Positions 18,548 to 25,993 of a stretch of 64,000 nucleotides of DNA are shown in pieces; position 1 is the stretch's first letter; the number at the start of each line of letters is the position of its first letter. Under the pieces are notes generated by a model. That model was not told where the DNA came from and did not search any database. It saw only the letters and a list, made by a program, of their open reading frames with translations. The stretch spans positions 124,001 to 188,000 of the forward strand of contig NZ_AUIK01000010.1 of NCBI RefSeq assembly GCF_000423665.1. The letters run 5' to 3'. A program made the translations under genes and the position numbers. The stretch is from Solirubrobacter soli DSM 22325 (GTDB taxonomy: Bacteria > Actinomycetota > Thermoleophilia > Solirubrobacterales > Solirubrobacteraceae).

Positions 18548-19641
18548 CGGACCGTGAACACCACCTGCGTGGTGCCGCGGACGAGCGGCGTGCGGTTGCC
18601 GGCGCCGTCGATCGCGATCGCGTCGAGCGTGTAGCGGCCCTTGCCCAGCCGCGCGGGCAGCAGGTAGGTCCAGTCGGCGCGATCGCCGATCGCGAAGTAC
18701 TTCTCGGTGCCGCAGGCCGTGCGCCGGAACTTCTCCATGGTCCCCGAGAAGTACCAGCACTTGCCCCCGGAACGCTTCGCCAGGCGCAGCTTGACGGTCT
18801 TGATGCCCGACGGGTCGGCGCCGAAGGAGCCCTTGAGCTCGCGCGGCCCGGTCTTGAAGATCTGCTTGTCCTTGATGCCCGTCAGCGTGGCACTCGGCGC
18901 CGTCTTGTCGGGGGTGGCCGGGGTGACCGTCGCCGGCGGGCCCTTGGTCGGCGTCGCCACCACCACGTCATGCGTCTCGGACCGGACGAGACCGGCCTTC
19001 GTCGCCTGCAGGCGGACGGTGCCGTCGGCCGGGAACGTCGCGGTCGCCTTGCCCGCCGCGTCGGTGGTGACGCTCACGCCCGGGCCCGAGATCGTCGCGC
19101 CCTCGACCGGCGTGGCCTTCCCCGTCGTGTCGTACTTGACGACCGACAGCTCGGCGGCCTGCCCCGCCTGGACCTGCGCCGGCGCGGTCATCGCCAGCGG
19201 CTCGACCGGGGCGTTGGTGCACTCGAAGGTGGTCGGGTCGGCCGTGCAGTGGTCGACGAAGAACAGGACGTCGTCGCCCTCCTGCAGCTCGAACGCGCAC
19301 GCTCCGACCATCGAGGACTTGTGGTTGACCCACACCGACCAGTAGTCGTCGCCGCTCGGCGTCTCGCCCTTGATCGTCTTGATGAAGTGGCCGAGGCCGT
19401 CGAAGTAGCCCGCGTCCCAGTCGCCCGCGGTGGCCTTGTCCAGGGCGCCGCCGGCGCTCGTCCCCGAGCAGTCGTGGCCGGCGCGCGAGACGGGCGCGGT
19501 GGTGGTCAAGACGCGCGTGGTCTCCACGCGCGTCGTCGTCGCGCCCTCGACGCGGACGGTGACGTTGGCGGGCGCGGCCAAGGCCGGCGCCGCGAAGGCG
19601 AGGAGCCCGGCGACCGTGCCGGTGATGACAGTGAGCTTCAT
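18544..19641 (-). CDS. Secreted DUF4430-like protein with C-terminal Ig-like domain
   Basis: 365 residues. A Sec signal peptide (MKLTVITGTVAGLLAFAAPALA) is followed by a domain with DUF4430-like features: 'NVTVRVEGATTTRVETTRVL', 'DYWSVWVNHKSSMVGACAF' and 'LQEGDDVLFFVDHC'. A middle part resembles a bacterial Ig/carboxypeptidase-regulatory domain ('GATISGPGVSVTTDAAGKATATFPADGTVRLQATKAG'-type strands), and the C-terminus is another beta domain with paired cysteines. It is the first gene downstream of the cobalamin riboswitch, so its expression should be shut off by B12. It is probably the extracellular half of the capture system formed with the next lipoprotein. Confidence 0.78.
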   Translation of the reverse strand: MKLTVITGTVAGLLAFAAPALAAPANVTVRVEGATTTRVETTRVLTTTAPVSRAGHDCSGTSAGGALDKATAGDWDAGYFDGLGHFIKTIKGETPSGDDYWSVWVNHKSSMVGACAFELQEGDDVLFFVDHCTADPTTFECTNAPVEPLAMTAPAQVQAGQAAELSVVKYDTTGKATPVEGATISGPGVSVTTDAAGKATATFPADGTVRLQATKAGLVRSETHDVVVATPTKGPPATVTPATPDKTAPSATLTGIKDKQIFKTGPRELKGSFGADPSGIKTVKLRLAKRSGGKCWYFSGTMEKFRRTACGTEKYFAIGDRADWTYLLPARLGKGRYTLDAIAIDGAGNRTPLVRGTTQVVFTVR

Positions 19642-19679
19642 GCTGAAAGCCCCTTTCCACGAGGGCGAATCGGCTTGGC

Positions 19680-19830
19680 GGTCGGAGGGAGGTCTCCTGG
19701 CTTCCGGGCCTTCCCTGTCGCGCCTTCCCGAGTTTCCTCAGTGGCCGGCGTTGCGCCGTGCGACGGGCTGCCCCCGGTGACAGTGGCGGGTCCGCGCCGG
19801 ACTCGCACCGGCTTCCCTGACCACCGACCT
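19680..19830 (-). promoter_or_regulatory. Cobalamin riboswitch
   Basis: Read on the minus strand, the element has the classic core: GGGAAGCCGGTGCGAGTCC near its 5' end, then the B12 box containing GCCACTG, a variable arm, and GGAAGCCAGGAGACC near its 3' end. The outer helix P1 can form between GGTCGG (plus 19824-19829) and CCGACC (plus 19680-19685). It lies 39 bases upstream of the secreted DUF4430 gene and in the same orientation, so it should lower expression of the ECF operon when adenosylcobalamin is present. Confidence 0.95.
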
Positions 19831-19864
19831 GGATCGACGAGCATGGTATTACGGACGCCAAGCC

Positions 19865-20422
19865 ATGACCGTGAACCTGACCCGCATCTATACCCGGCTC
19901 GGCGACGGCGGCGAGACCCACCTCGGCGACATGAGCCGCGTTCCCAAGACGCATGAGCGCATCGAGGCCTACGGGACCGTCGACGAGCTCAACGCCCAGC
20001 TCGGGGTCGCGCTCGCCCAGGGCGCTCTCAACGAGCGGACCGCGCAGTGGCTCACCCGCGTGCAGAACGACCTCTTCGACGTGGGTGCCGACATCAGCGT
20101 CCCGGAGGGCGGGGAGCGCGAGCGGCTGCGCGTCGTGCCGGAGCAGACCAAGTGGCTCGAAGCGGCCTGCGACGAGGCGAACGCCGAGCTGCCGCCGCTG
20201 AAGTCCTTCGTCCTTCCCGGTGGGACGCTCGCGGCCGCGCAACTGCATGTCTGCCGCACGGTCTGCCGACGCGCCGAGCGCCGGACGATCGCCTGCGGCG
20301 AGCGCGTCAACGCGGAGTGCGTGCGCTACCTCAACCGGCTCAGCGACCTGCTGTTCATCCTCTCGCGCGAGGCGAACGTGGGCGCCGCCGAGCCCCTATG
20401 GGAGCCGGGACGCTACCGCTGA
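19865..20422 (+). CDS. pduO: Cob(I)yrinic acid a,c-diamide adenosyltransferase (PduO type)
   Basis: 185 residues, the full length of a PduO-type corrinoid adenosyltransferase. Motifs: ATP site 'RIYTRLGDGGETHLGD', 'RIEAYGTVDELNAQLGV', 'FVLPGGTLAAAQLHVCRTVCRRAER' and 'VRYLNRLSDLLFILSREAN'. It converts cob(I)alamin and ATP to adenosylcobalamin. The gene is divergent from the riboswitch-led transporter unit and starts only 35 bases from the riboswitch. Its 3' end overlaps the convergent PAP2 gene by 68 bases. Its product is the plausible source of adenosylcobalamin for the B12-binding sensor near 27.4 kb. Confidence 0.95.
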   Translation: MTVNLTRIYTRLGDGGETHLGDMSRVPKTHERIEAYGTVDELNAQLGVALAQGALNERTAQWLTRVQNDLFDVGADISVPEGGERERLRVVPEQTKWLEAACDEANAELPPLKSFVLPGGTLAAAQLHVCRTVCRRAERRTIACGERVNAECVRYLNRLSDLLFILSREANVGAAEPLWEPGRYR

Positions 20423-21152
20423 GCACGAGCGCGCCCGCCGCGATCGCGAGCGCGCCGACGACGAACGTCGTGTTCGCGGTCGCGTAGGCGAACGCGTCGG
20501 CCGGCCGTAGGGCGACCGCGAAGACACCCGCCGCGGCGAGCACCGACCCGCCGAGCGCCGCGCCGCTCAGTGACGGCGTCCATTCGAGCCGCAGCAATGC
20601 GCTCGCCGCGCACGCCCAGGCCGTCGCCACCAGCAGGCCGCCGACGATGTCGCTCGGGTAGTGCGAGCCGAGCACGAGGATCGAGAAGACCGTCGCGACC
20701 GTGAGCAGCCCGCCGGCCGCCGAGGCGAGCGGGCGCAGCCGCGCGGGGCTGACGATGATCAGCGCGAGCGCGAGGCTCATCACCGCGGTCGTGTGGCCGC
20801 TCGGGTAGGCGACCGGGCCCATGAAGTGCGCCTCGGGGTAGTCGCGCTGGAACGCCAGCAGCGGCTTGAGCACCTGCGTCGTCACGCCCGCCCCGAGCAT
20901 CGTCACCAGCGCCGCCGCGGCCGCCCGTGGGCGCCGGGCGATCGCCGCACCCGCCACGAGCGACAGCGACAGCACCGCGAACGGGACGGGGTTGAACATG
21001 CTCACGAGATCGAACGCGGCCGCCTTCCCCGGGAGGCCCATGAAGCCCTCCAGGACCCGCAGCTCGACGTCCGCGACCGCGGGGACGTGGATCGCGGCGT
21101 ACAGCACCGCACCGGCGACGATGCAGGACAACGCGCTGGCGAGACGGAGCAT
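20355..21152 (-). CDS. PAP2-family membrane phosphatase
   Basis: 265 residues, about six membrane helices. The three PAP2 motifs are present: KPLLAFQRDYP (K-x6-RP-like), YPSGHTTAV (PSGH) and SHYPSDIVGG (SRxxxxxHxxxD-like). The family removes phosphate from lipid phosphates such as undecaprenyl or phosphatidyl phosphates. The C-terminal tail is basic (ARRRPRSPRARG) and its coding region lies antisense to the end of pduO. Confidence 0.87.
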   Translation of the reverse strand: MLRLASALSCIVAGAVLYAAIHVPAVADVELRVLEGFMGLPGKAAAFDLVSMFNPVPFAVLSLSLVAGAAIARRPRAAAAALVTMLGAGVTTQVLKPLLAFQRDYPEAHFMGPVAYPSGHTTAVMSLALALIIVSPARLRPLASAAGGLLTVATVFSILVLGSHYPSDIVGGLLVATAWACAASALLRLEWTPSLSGAALGGSVLAAAGVFAVALRPADAFAYATANTTFVVGALAIAAGALVLSGSVPAPIGARRRPRSPRARG

Positions 21153-21178
21153 TGCCGTGAGACGCTACTCGGGAGTTC

Positions 21179-21571
21179 TCAAGATCTCCTGAGGCGCAAC
21201 CGGACGTCCTCCAACGGCGGCGGCGCGAGCATCCGCTGCCACCCGCGCGGCGAGAGCGCGAACGCCCCGTCGCGCTCGTTGAGCACGAGCCGCCCATCGG
21301 CGACCGCCAGCGGCGCCTCCGACAGCGGCCAGTCGCCGTACTCGCCCAGGTGGGAGATCGCGCGCCGGACCATCCGGTGCGAGACGCCGCGCTCGAGCAG
21401 CGTGTGCACCATCGCCGCCTCCGTGACGTCCTCGACGCTGTAGACGTGCGGATCGCCGGTCGACTGGGACGCGCGGATGTACCCCCAGCGCGCCCACTGG
21501 CCGATCGTGTTGCCGGTGACGCCCGCCAGCTCACCCACCTCGCCGGCGAGGAAGCTGCCATGGGCGCGCAC
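21179..21571 (-). CDS. MerR-like helix-turn-helix protein
   Basis: About 130 residues from the GTG at 21571; the open frame extends further but the extra part looks non-coding. The N-terminal HTH reads FLAGEVGELAGVTGNTIGQWARWGYI, and 'HVYSVEDVTEAAMVHTLLERGVS' is typical of MerR-type winged helix plus dimerisation helix. The C-terminal ~50 residues have no recognised effector domain. It ends 26 bases before the PAP2 gene start region on the same strand. The start is uncertain because no clear ribosome-binding site precedes it. Confidence 0.65.
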   Translation of the reverse strand: MRAHGSFLAGEVGELAGVTGNTIGQWARWGYIRASQSTGDPHVYSVEDVTEAAMVHTLLERGVSHRMVRRAISHLGEYGDWPLSEAPLAVADGRLVLNERDGAFALSPRGWQRMLAPPPLEDVRLRLRRS

Positions 21572-21781
21572 TAGGAGTCTCTTGCCGAATGGTCGGTCCC
21601 ACCGATGTGGTGCAGCCGCCAGTAACGCCGTGCCCGCCCACCCGCCCGCGCTCGCGATGCGTGCCTCTGGCACGTGAGCAGCGTGGGTGGCGCGAGGCGC
21701 TGCCCGAGGCGAAGCCGGTGACGAGCCCGCAGGGCGAGGCAGGATGCCGCAGCGGACGTACCGGTATTCGGCAAGCGGCTC

Positions 21782-22423
21782 CTAGTTGTCCGGGTCGAGC
21801 AACCTCACTGCCGCGTCGCGGTCCGGGACGCGCAGCTTGCGCAGGATCGCCGCCACGTGCGAGCGGACCGTGGCCGGCGAGACCACGAGCGTGCGGGCGA
21901 TCTGGGCGGTCGTCATCTTGCGGCGCATCAGCTCCAGGACCTCCCACTCGCGGGAGGTCAGGCGCGGCTCGCCTTCGCGGGAGGGCATCAGCGCCCGGCG
22001 CCGCGGCGCGCGGTCGCGGAACTCCTCGACCAGCCGCGTGACCAGCGTGACGGGCAGCGCTGCCTCGCCCGCCATCACGTCGCGCAGGGCGTGCGGGAGC
22101 CGCTCCTGCTCGGTGTCCTTGAGCAGATAGCCGGCGGCGCCGGCCCGCAGCGCCGCGAAGACGTGGCTGTCGTCGCGCGAGATCGTCAGCATCACCACGC
22201 GGGTCGAGGGGAGCCGCGCCGTGATCTCCCACGCCGCGGCCAGGCCCGAGCCCGGCATGTTGACGTCCAGCAGCGCGAGGTCCGGCTGCTCGCGCAGCGC
22301 AGCGTCAACCGCCCCCGGCGCATCCTCCGCCGTGGCAATGACCTCGAAACCGCCGTCCTGACCCAGCGCCGTCGCGATGTCCTCGCGCGTCGGCGCGTGG
22401 TCATCAGCGACAAGAACGCGCAC
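21782..22423 (-). CDS. NarL/FixJ-type response regulator
   Basis: 213 residues with a GTG start. The receiver domain has acidic residues (VADDH), the phosphorylated Asp53 in LLDVNMPG, Thr80 and Lys102 in YLLKD. The C-terminal LuxR HTH (~155-210) begins RLTSREWEVLELM and includes SPATVRSHVAAILRKL. It lies five bases downstream of the histidine kinase gene, forming an evident two-component pair. The roughly 210 bases beyond it toward the MerR-like gene hold nothing I can support. Confidence 0.93.
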   Translation of the reverse strand: MRVLVADDHAPTREDIATALGQDGGFEVIATAEDAPGAVDAALREQPDLALLDVNMPGSGLAAAWEITARLPSTRVVMLTISRDDSHVFAALRAGAAGYLLKDTEQERLPHALRDVMAGEAALPVTLVTRLVEEFRDRAPRRRALMPSREGEPRLTSREWEVLELMRRKMTTAQIARTLVVSPATVRSHVAAILRKLRVPDRDAAVRLLDPDN

Positions 22424-22428
22424 CCGGT

Positions 22429-23790
22429 CTATGGCAGCACCACCTGCACGAGAGTACCTGCGCCGCGGACGGATTCCAGCGAGAACTGTCCTCCGACCTG
22501 CTCGGCGCGCTCGCGCATGGCGATCAGGCCGTAGCCGGCGACCCCGAGGCCGCTGTTGGCGCCGTCGCGGAAACCGCTGCCGTCATCGATGATCCGGACG
22601 GCGAGCGGGGAGCCCGCGAGATCGACGCGCACATGGCGTGCGCCGCCGTGGTTGGCCGCGTTGCGGACCGCCTCGGAGATGATCCGGACGATCTCGCCGC
22701 GAACCTCGTCGCGCACCATCGTGTGGACGCGCACGTTGACCTGCACCTCGAGGCCGCACTCGGTCGCCAGGCGCGCGCCGAGGCGCTCCAGGGCGACGTG
22801 CAGCGGCTCGTGGGCGGGCGGGACGAGCGCCTCGATCGCGCGACGCGAGTCCTCCAGCGCGCGGTCGGCCGCGGCCGTGATCTCGATCCCGTCGGGCAGC
22901 TCGGCCAGGCGGGTCGCGCGGCGGCGGATGAACGCCAGCTCCTGCGCCACGCCGTCGTGCAGCTCGCGCGCCAGGCGGCGGCGCTCGGACTCGATCGCGG
23001 CCTGCGCACGCTGACGCATGTGGGTGCGCATCTCGCCGATCGCGGCGTAGAGCAGCACGCCCCAGGCGGCGACCCGCAGGACGTCACCCAGATGGACGTC
23101 GCTCGGGCCGACGGGCGGGAACAGCGCATAGTCGAGCTTGGCGAAGCCCGCGAGCACGACCGCGACGGCGACGAGGCGCAGCAGCGGCTCGCCCCGGCGG
23201 GTGAGGCCCGCGGCGGCGACGATCAGCGTGATGCCGGTCACGACCTGCACGATCACGCGGCCGATCTCCGGGTGGAACGTCGGCCAGCTCGCATTGGGTG
23301 CGCGCAGCGCCGGTCCGACGCCGGCCAACAGCGCGGCGAGCGCGAACACCACGACACCGAGGCCGGCTGCCGGGATGAGCACGTGCCGCGGATGGACCTT
23401 CAGCTTGTGCGACGGCGCGAACGCGGCGATCGCGAGCATCAGCGTGCCCGCGAGGTTGCCGCCCATCGCGTAGCGCGCCTTGTCGGGACCCCATGCGCCC
23501 GCGACGATCAACGACGCGGCGGTGAGTGACGTCAGCGCGAGGATGACCAATCCCGCGGTGAGCCACAGGTGATCGGCGCGCGACCGAAGCCCGCACTGCC
23601 GTACCAAAAGGCCGACGGTCGCAACCGCCAGCAGCGAACCACCCGTTTCGAGAGCGACCCGTAAGGACGGGGCCTCTACCGACATCCGCAGCCACGGAAC
23701 CGCGACTACCGCAAGTGACACCCCCGCAGCGGCTGCTGCGGCGATCGACACCGTAGGAAGCGCCGGCTTCCGAGCCGGTCCTTGCTCCAT
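22429..23790 (-). CDS. Membrane sensor histidine kinase (NarL type)
   Basis: 453 residues from the ATG at 23790; GGAGGG lies nine bases ahead. The first ~270 residues hold seven to nine membrane helices. The HisKA_3 site is intact: ERRRLARELHDGVAQEL. The HATPase_c domain has an N-box 'IISEAVRNAANHGGA', 'DDGSGF' and 'GYGLIAMRERAEQVGG'. Together with the adjacent response regulator it forms a complete two-component system. The stimulus is unknown. The upstream region to the divergent ParB-like gene is AT-richer and carries two inverted repeats. Confidence 0.93.
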   Translation of the reverse strand: MEQGPARKPALPTVSIAAAAAAGVSLAVVAVPWLRMSVEAPSLRVALETGGSLLAVATVGLLVRQCGLRSRADHLWLTAGLVILALTSLTAASLIVAGAWGPDKARYAMGGNLAGTLMLAIAAFAPSHKLKVHPRHVLIPAAGLGVVVFALAALLAGVGPALRAPNASWPTFHPEIGRVIVQVVTGITLIVAAAGLTRRGEPLLRLVAVAVVLAGFAKLDYALFPPVGPSDVHLGDVLRVAAWGVLLYAAIGEMRTHMRQRAQAAIESERRRLARELHDGVAQELAFIRRRATRLAELPDGIEITAAADRALEDSRRAIEALVPPAHEPLHVALERLGARLATECGLEVQVNVRVHTMVRDEVRGEIVRIISEAVRNAANHGGARHVRVDLAGSPLAVRIIDDGSGFRDGANSGLGVAGYGLIAMRERAEQVGGQFSLESVRGAGTLVQVVLP

Positions 23791-23907
23791 CTGTTCCACC
23801 CTCCGAACCTCCGAACCCGGCGAGAGTTCTACCTGAAGCGTCAAACCGAGCACAAGGGCAGGAAAAGGTCCAAATCCGGTCAGGTGGTGTCCTGAGGCGC
23901 TTTACAA

Positions 23908-23932
23908 CGAAAAACCTTTTACTGGTTTTTCG
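23908..23932. repeat. Perfect 9-base inverted repeat
   Basis: CGAAAAACC and GGTTTTTCG are separated by TTTTACT. It lies about 120 bases upstream of the kinase start and is unusually AT-rich. It could be an operator or a weak hairpin. With no gene ending nearby, a terminator is less likely. Confidence 0.6.
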
Positions 23933-24026
23933 CTCTACGCGGCGGTTTGCGGGGTGTCGTTTTGCCGATCGACGGAAACCCGAGGCGGCCGTCAGTACAT
24001 ACGTCCAGTCTTGGCGTCGTTCGTTA

Positions 24027-24046
24027 GGTCCTGACCAATAGGTCAG
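24027..24046. repeat. Nested inverted repeat with three GGTC/GACC arms
   Basis: GGTC-CT-GACC is followed by AATA and GGTC, so CTGACC/GGTCAG forms a perfect 6-base arm pair and GGTC/GACC a second overlapping pair. It lies about 75-95 bases upstream of the ParB-like start and fits an operator for a dimeric repressor. No protein partner can be assigned. Confidence 0.55.
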
Positions 24047-24120
24047 TAAGGGGTGGAGGGCGGTTCTTTGGCGGCGTCTGCCTGATGTGCGGGGCCCGCC
24101 TCAGCACGAACCTGGACCAC

Positions 24121-24558
24121 ATGTTCAGAACGGGTTCAGGCCTCATCGACGCCGAGTACGCCTTCACCCGCGCCCGCCGCGCGAGCCGTCGCGCCGCGTT
24201 GGCACGGTCGCTCCGCCTCGGGCAGACCGCACGGCGCCTGCCCGTCCATTGCACGTCACAGCGCGCGAGGACGCCGGGGGCCGGCGGCTTGCGCGAGATC
24301 CCGCTGGACGCGATCTCCGGCACCCTCGAACCCGCCCGCGCGGCGCAGTTCGACGGCGCCTTCCGCCCGGTGACGAAGGCCGCCCGCTGCCGCTGGGAGC
24401 GGATCTGGCTCGCCGAGGACCGCGGGACCGTGCTGCCGCCGATCTCCGTGGTGCCGGTCGCCGACGGCGAGTACGCGCTGGTGGACGGCCACCACCGCGT
24501 GTCCGTCGCCCACGCCCGCGGGGCCGTCGCGATCGACGCGACCGTCGCCGCCCGCTGA
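24121..24558 (+). CDS. ParB/Srx-like nuclease-domain protein
   Basis: 145 residues from MFRTGSGLIDAEYAF; an ATG 12 codons upstream is an alternative. The C-terminal half carries a ParB-like core: 'IPLDAISGT' at its start, 'GTVLPPISVVPVADGEYALVDGHHRVSVAHARG'-type strands with the VDGHHR motif that replaces the GERR of chromosomal ParB. Such short proteins occur widely in Actinobacteria and are not the chromosome-partitioning ParB. I see no ParA partner. The N-terminal part is helical and Arg/Ala rich. The function is unknown. Confidence 0.7.
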   Translation: MFRTGSGLIDAEYAFTRARRASRRAALARSLRLGQTARRLPVHCTSQRARTPGAGGLREIPLDAISGTLEPARAAQFDGAFRPVTKAARCRWERIWLAEDRGTVLPPISVVPVADGEYALVDGHHRVSVAHARGAVAIDATVAAR

Positions 24559-24578
24559 GCGGCGTAGCCTTCGGCCCC

Positions 24579-24875
24579 ATGCATGAAGACTTCGGGGCCA
24601 ACGCGGGCCGGGAGCCCGACGCCGCCGAGCGCGCGTACCGCATCGACGTGCTCCTGGACGGCATCCCCGAGGTCGCCGGCTTCGTGCTGATGCAGCGGAT
24701 CGCCGACCTGATCGTCGAAGAGGGCCTCGCCACCCCGGAAGGCGGCGACGTGCGCGCGGTGATCGGCATGCACCCGCACACCTGGACGCCGGAGCTCGCC
24801 GACGCGTTGCACGTGGTCGTGCCGCGGGCGGTCCCCCAGTCCCCGGACCTCGGCGCGAACTACTCGCCGAACTAG
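24579..24875 (+). CDS. Uncharacterised 98-residue protein
   Basis: Starts at MHEDFGANAGREPDAAERAY, 21 bases after the ParB-like stop. The sequence is acidic, with a helical middle (IPEVAGFVLMQRIADLIVEEGLATPEG) and two His/Pro/Trp-rich segments (MHPHTWTPE). No signal peptide, membrane segment or recognised motif. Position and codon pattern (third-position GC) support it as a real gene, probably cotranscribed with the ParB-like gene. Confidence 0.6.
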   Translation: MHEDFGANAGREPDAAERAYRIDVLLDGIPEVAGFVLMQRIADLIVEEGLATPEGGDVRAVIGMHPHTWTPELADALHVVVPRAVPQSPDLGANYSPN

Positions 24876-24919
24876 CCGCGCTCCGCGAGACGTCCGTTAC
24901 AAGACTCGCCCCTCGGGCA

Positions 24920-24936
24920 ACGTGCGTCACGCACGT
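24920..24936. terminator. Short hairpin between converging small genes
   Basis: ACGTGCG / CGCACGT with loop TCA, a perfect 7-base stem between the plus-strand 98-residue gene and the minus-strand 90-residue gene. There is no T-run, so termination is an inference from position. Confidence 0.4.
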
Positions 24937-24954
24937 CGGGAACGCGGCCCTCCC

Positions 24955-25227
24955 CTACGTCGCGAGAACGATCGCGACCTGCGGGCGCACGTTCGCCTGC
25001 GCCGCTTGGGCAGTGCGCGGGCGTGCGCTCAGGTCATCTCGCAGCGAAGCGACGGCGGCGCGGGCGTCGTCCAGCGTGTACTCGGCGGGCTCCGGAGCGG
25101 ACGCCACGTGGAACTCGGCGCTGTCGGAGGCGCGTGACTTCGACGGCGCGGCCGACTCCCGTTTGGGGGCCGGCGCGGAAGCGGGCACGAAGCGGCTGAC
25201 AGCTCCGACGTTGAAGTTCACTGGCAT
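24955..25227 (-). CDS. Small uncharacterised protein (90 residues)
   Basis: Starts MPVNFNVGAVSRFVPASAPA. A Pro/Ala/Lys-rich linker follows, then an acidic helical stretch TLDDARAAVASLRDDLSARP and the ending TAQAAQANVRPQVAIVLAT. The ending resembles short proteins found beside flagellar or surface genes in related actinobacteria, but I cannot assign a family. It is divergent from the next gene with a 47-base gap. Confidence 0.5.
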   Translation of the reverse strand: MPVNFNVGAVSRFVPASAPAPKRESAAPSKSRASDSAEFHVASAPEPAEYTLDDARAAVASLRDDLSARPRTAQAAQANVRPQVAIVLAT

Positions 25228-25274
25228 GCCCCATTCATCGGCCGACCGCGAGCAGTTCCCGCGAAGTTGGACGA

Positions 25275-25727
25275 TTGGACGAGCGGCCCCACTTGACCCG
25301 GTCCGGCCCAGACGTCAGTCTCGCGTTCGTGGATGATCCAACGCTCCACGAGCTGATGATCCAGCGGGCAAGCTTGGTCGAACGCGGAGAGCTCGACAAC
25401 GAGCGCGCCCGCGAACAACACCGCTTGATCGCAGAACGGTTCGACACGGCGATCGCCGCGCTCAAGTCAGAGGACGGGCTTCAAGAGGATCTGAGCGAGG
25501 TGTTCGGCGCGGCACGTCGGTTCTTCGAGGCCGAGAGCGCGCACCTCCCGTCGTCGCTCACGAGCACGGCGGGCGTGATCGAGCTGGCCTGCTCGGTGTC
25601 CGACGTCGACCCGAACTTCTTGGGATTGAAGGCGGACGACCTTCGCGTCGCCGTTGATTCGGCCGAGAACCTCGCCCGGGCGGCCGAGCTCCTCAAGCTC
25701 GCGCTGGCGCGCGGCCTCATCACCTAG
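25275..25727 (+). CDS. Uncharacterised helical protein
   Basis: 150 residues from the TTG at 25275. A GTG at 25329 would give 132 residues and is also plausible, as neither has a strong ribosome site. The protein is acidic and helical with heptad-like leucines (AENLARAAELLKLALARGLIT at the C-terminus). No family recognised. It ends 10 bases before a strong intrinsic terminator, which supports expression on this strand. Confidence 0.55.
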   Translation: MDERPHLTRSGPDVSLAFVDDPTLHELMIQRASLVERGELDNERAREQHRLIAERFDTAIAALKSEDGLQEDLSEVFGAARRFFEAESAHLPSSLTSTAGVIELACSVSDVDPNFLGLKADDLRVAVDSAENLARAAELLKLALARGLIT

Positions 25728-25737
25728 TGAGAACGAC

Positions 25738-25766
25738 GAAACCCGCCTGGCAGGCGGGTTTCTTTT
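25738..25766 (+). terminator. Strong rho-independent terminator
   Basis: A perfect 10-base stem GAAACCCGCC / GGCGGGTTTC with loop TGGCA, followed by TTTT. It ends the small plus-strand gene before the two minus-strand tRNA genes. Confidence 0.9.
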
Positions 25767-25768
25767 AG

Positions 25769-25841
25769 TACCGCTACGGGGATTCGAACCCCGGTTTCCG
25801 CCGTGAGAGGGCGGCGTCCTAGTCCCCTAGACGATAGCGGC
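25769..25841 (-). tRNA. tRNA-Glu (anticodon CTC)
   Basis: 73 bases with a full cloverleaf. The acceptor stem GCCGCTA/TAGCGGT has a G-U first pair, followed by A as discriminator. The anticodon loop CTCTCAC gives CTC (reads GAG). The T-arm is GGTTCGAATCC. No encoded CCA is seen. Confidence 0.95.
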
Positions 25842-25881
25842 AGGGACCACTGCGCCCCAGCGTAGCAACGGGCGCAGAGAG

Positions 25882-25966
25882 TGCGGCTGAGAGGACTCGA
25901 ACCTCCACGGGCGTAAAGCCCACAGGCACCTGAAGCCTGCGTGTATACCAATTTCACCACAGCCGC
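25882..25966 (-). tRNA. tRNA-Leu (anticodon CAG)
   Basis: 85 bases, a type II tRNA with a long variable arm (TGGGCTTTACGCCCG). The anticodon loop TTCAGGT gives CAG (reads CUG). The acceptor is GCGGCTG/CAGCCGC with discriminator A. It lies 40 bases before the tRNA-Glu gene on the same strand. Confidence 0.95.
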
Positions 25967-25993
25967 CAGCTGCGAGGCCGGGAAGCATAGCGA

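Larger units (their letters stand above)
23791..24120. other. Divergent intergenic region with inverted repeats
   Basis: About 330 bases with no gene, between the minus-strand kinase and the plus-strand ParB-like gene. It is AT-richer than its surroundings in places and contains two inverted repeats listed separately. Otherwise I see no RNA gene or clear promoter box. Confidence 0.6.

Noticed and set aside
21572..21781. Possible short gene between the response regulator and the MerR-like gene
   Set aside because: The open frames there are short, Arg-rich, without ribosome sites and on both strands equally.
25769..25966. tRNA-Glu and tRNA-Leu as integration site of a mobile element
   Set aside because: No integrase, no direct repeat of the tRNA ends and no foreign-looking genes next to them.
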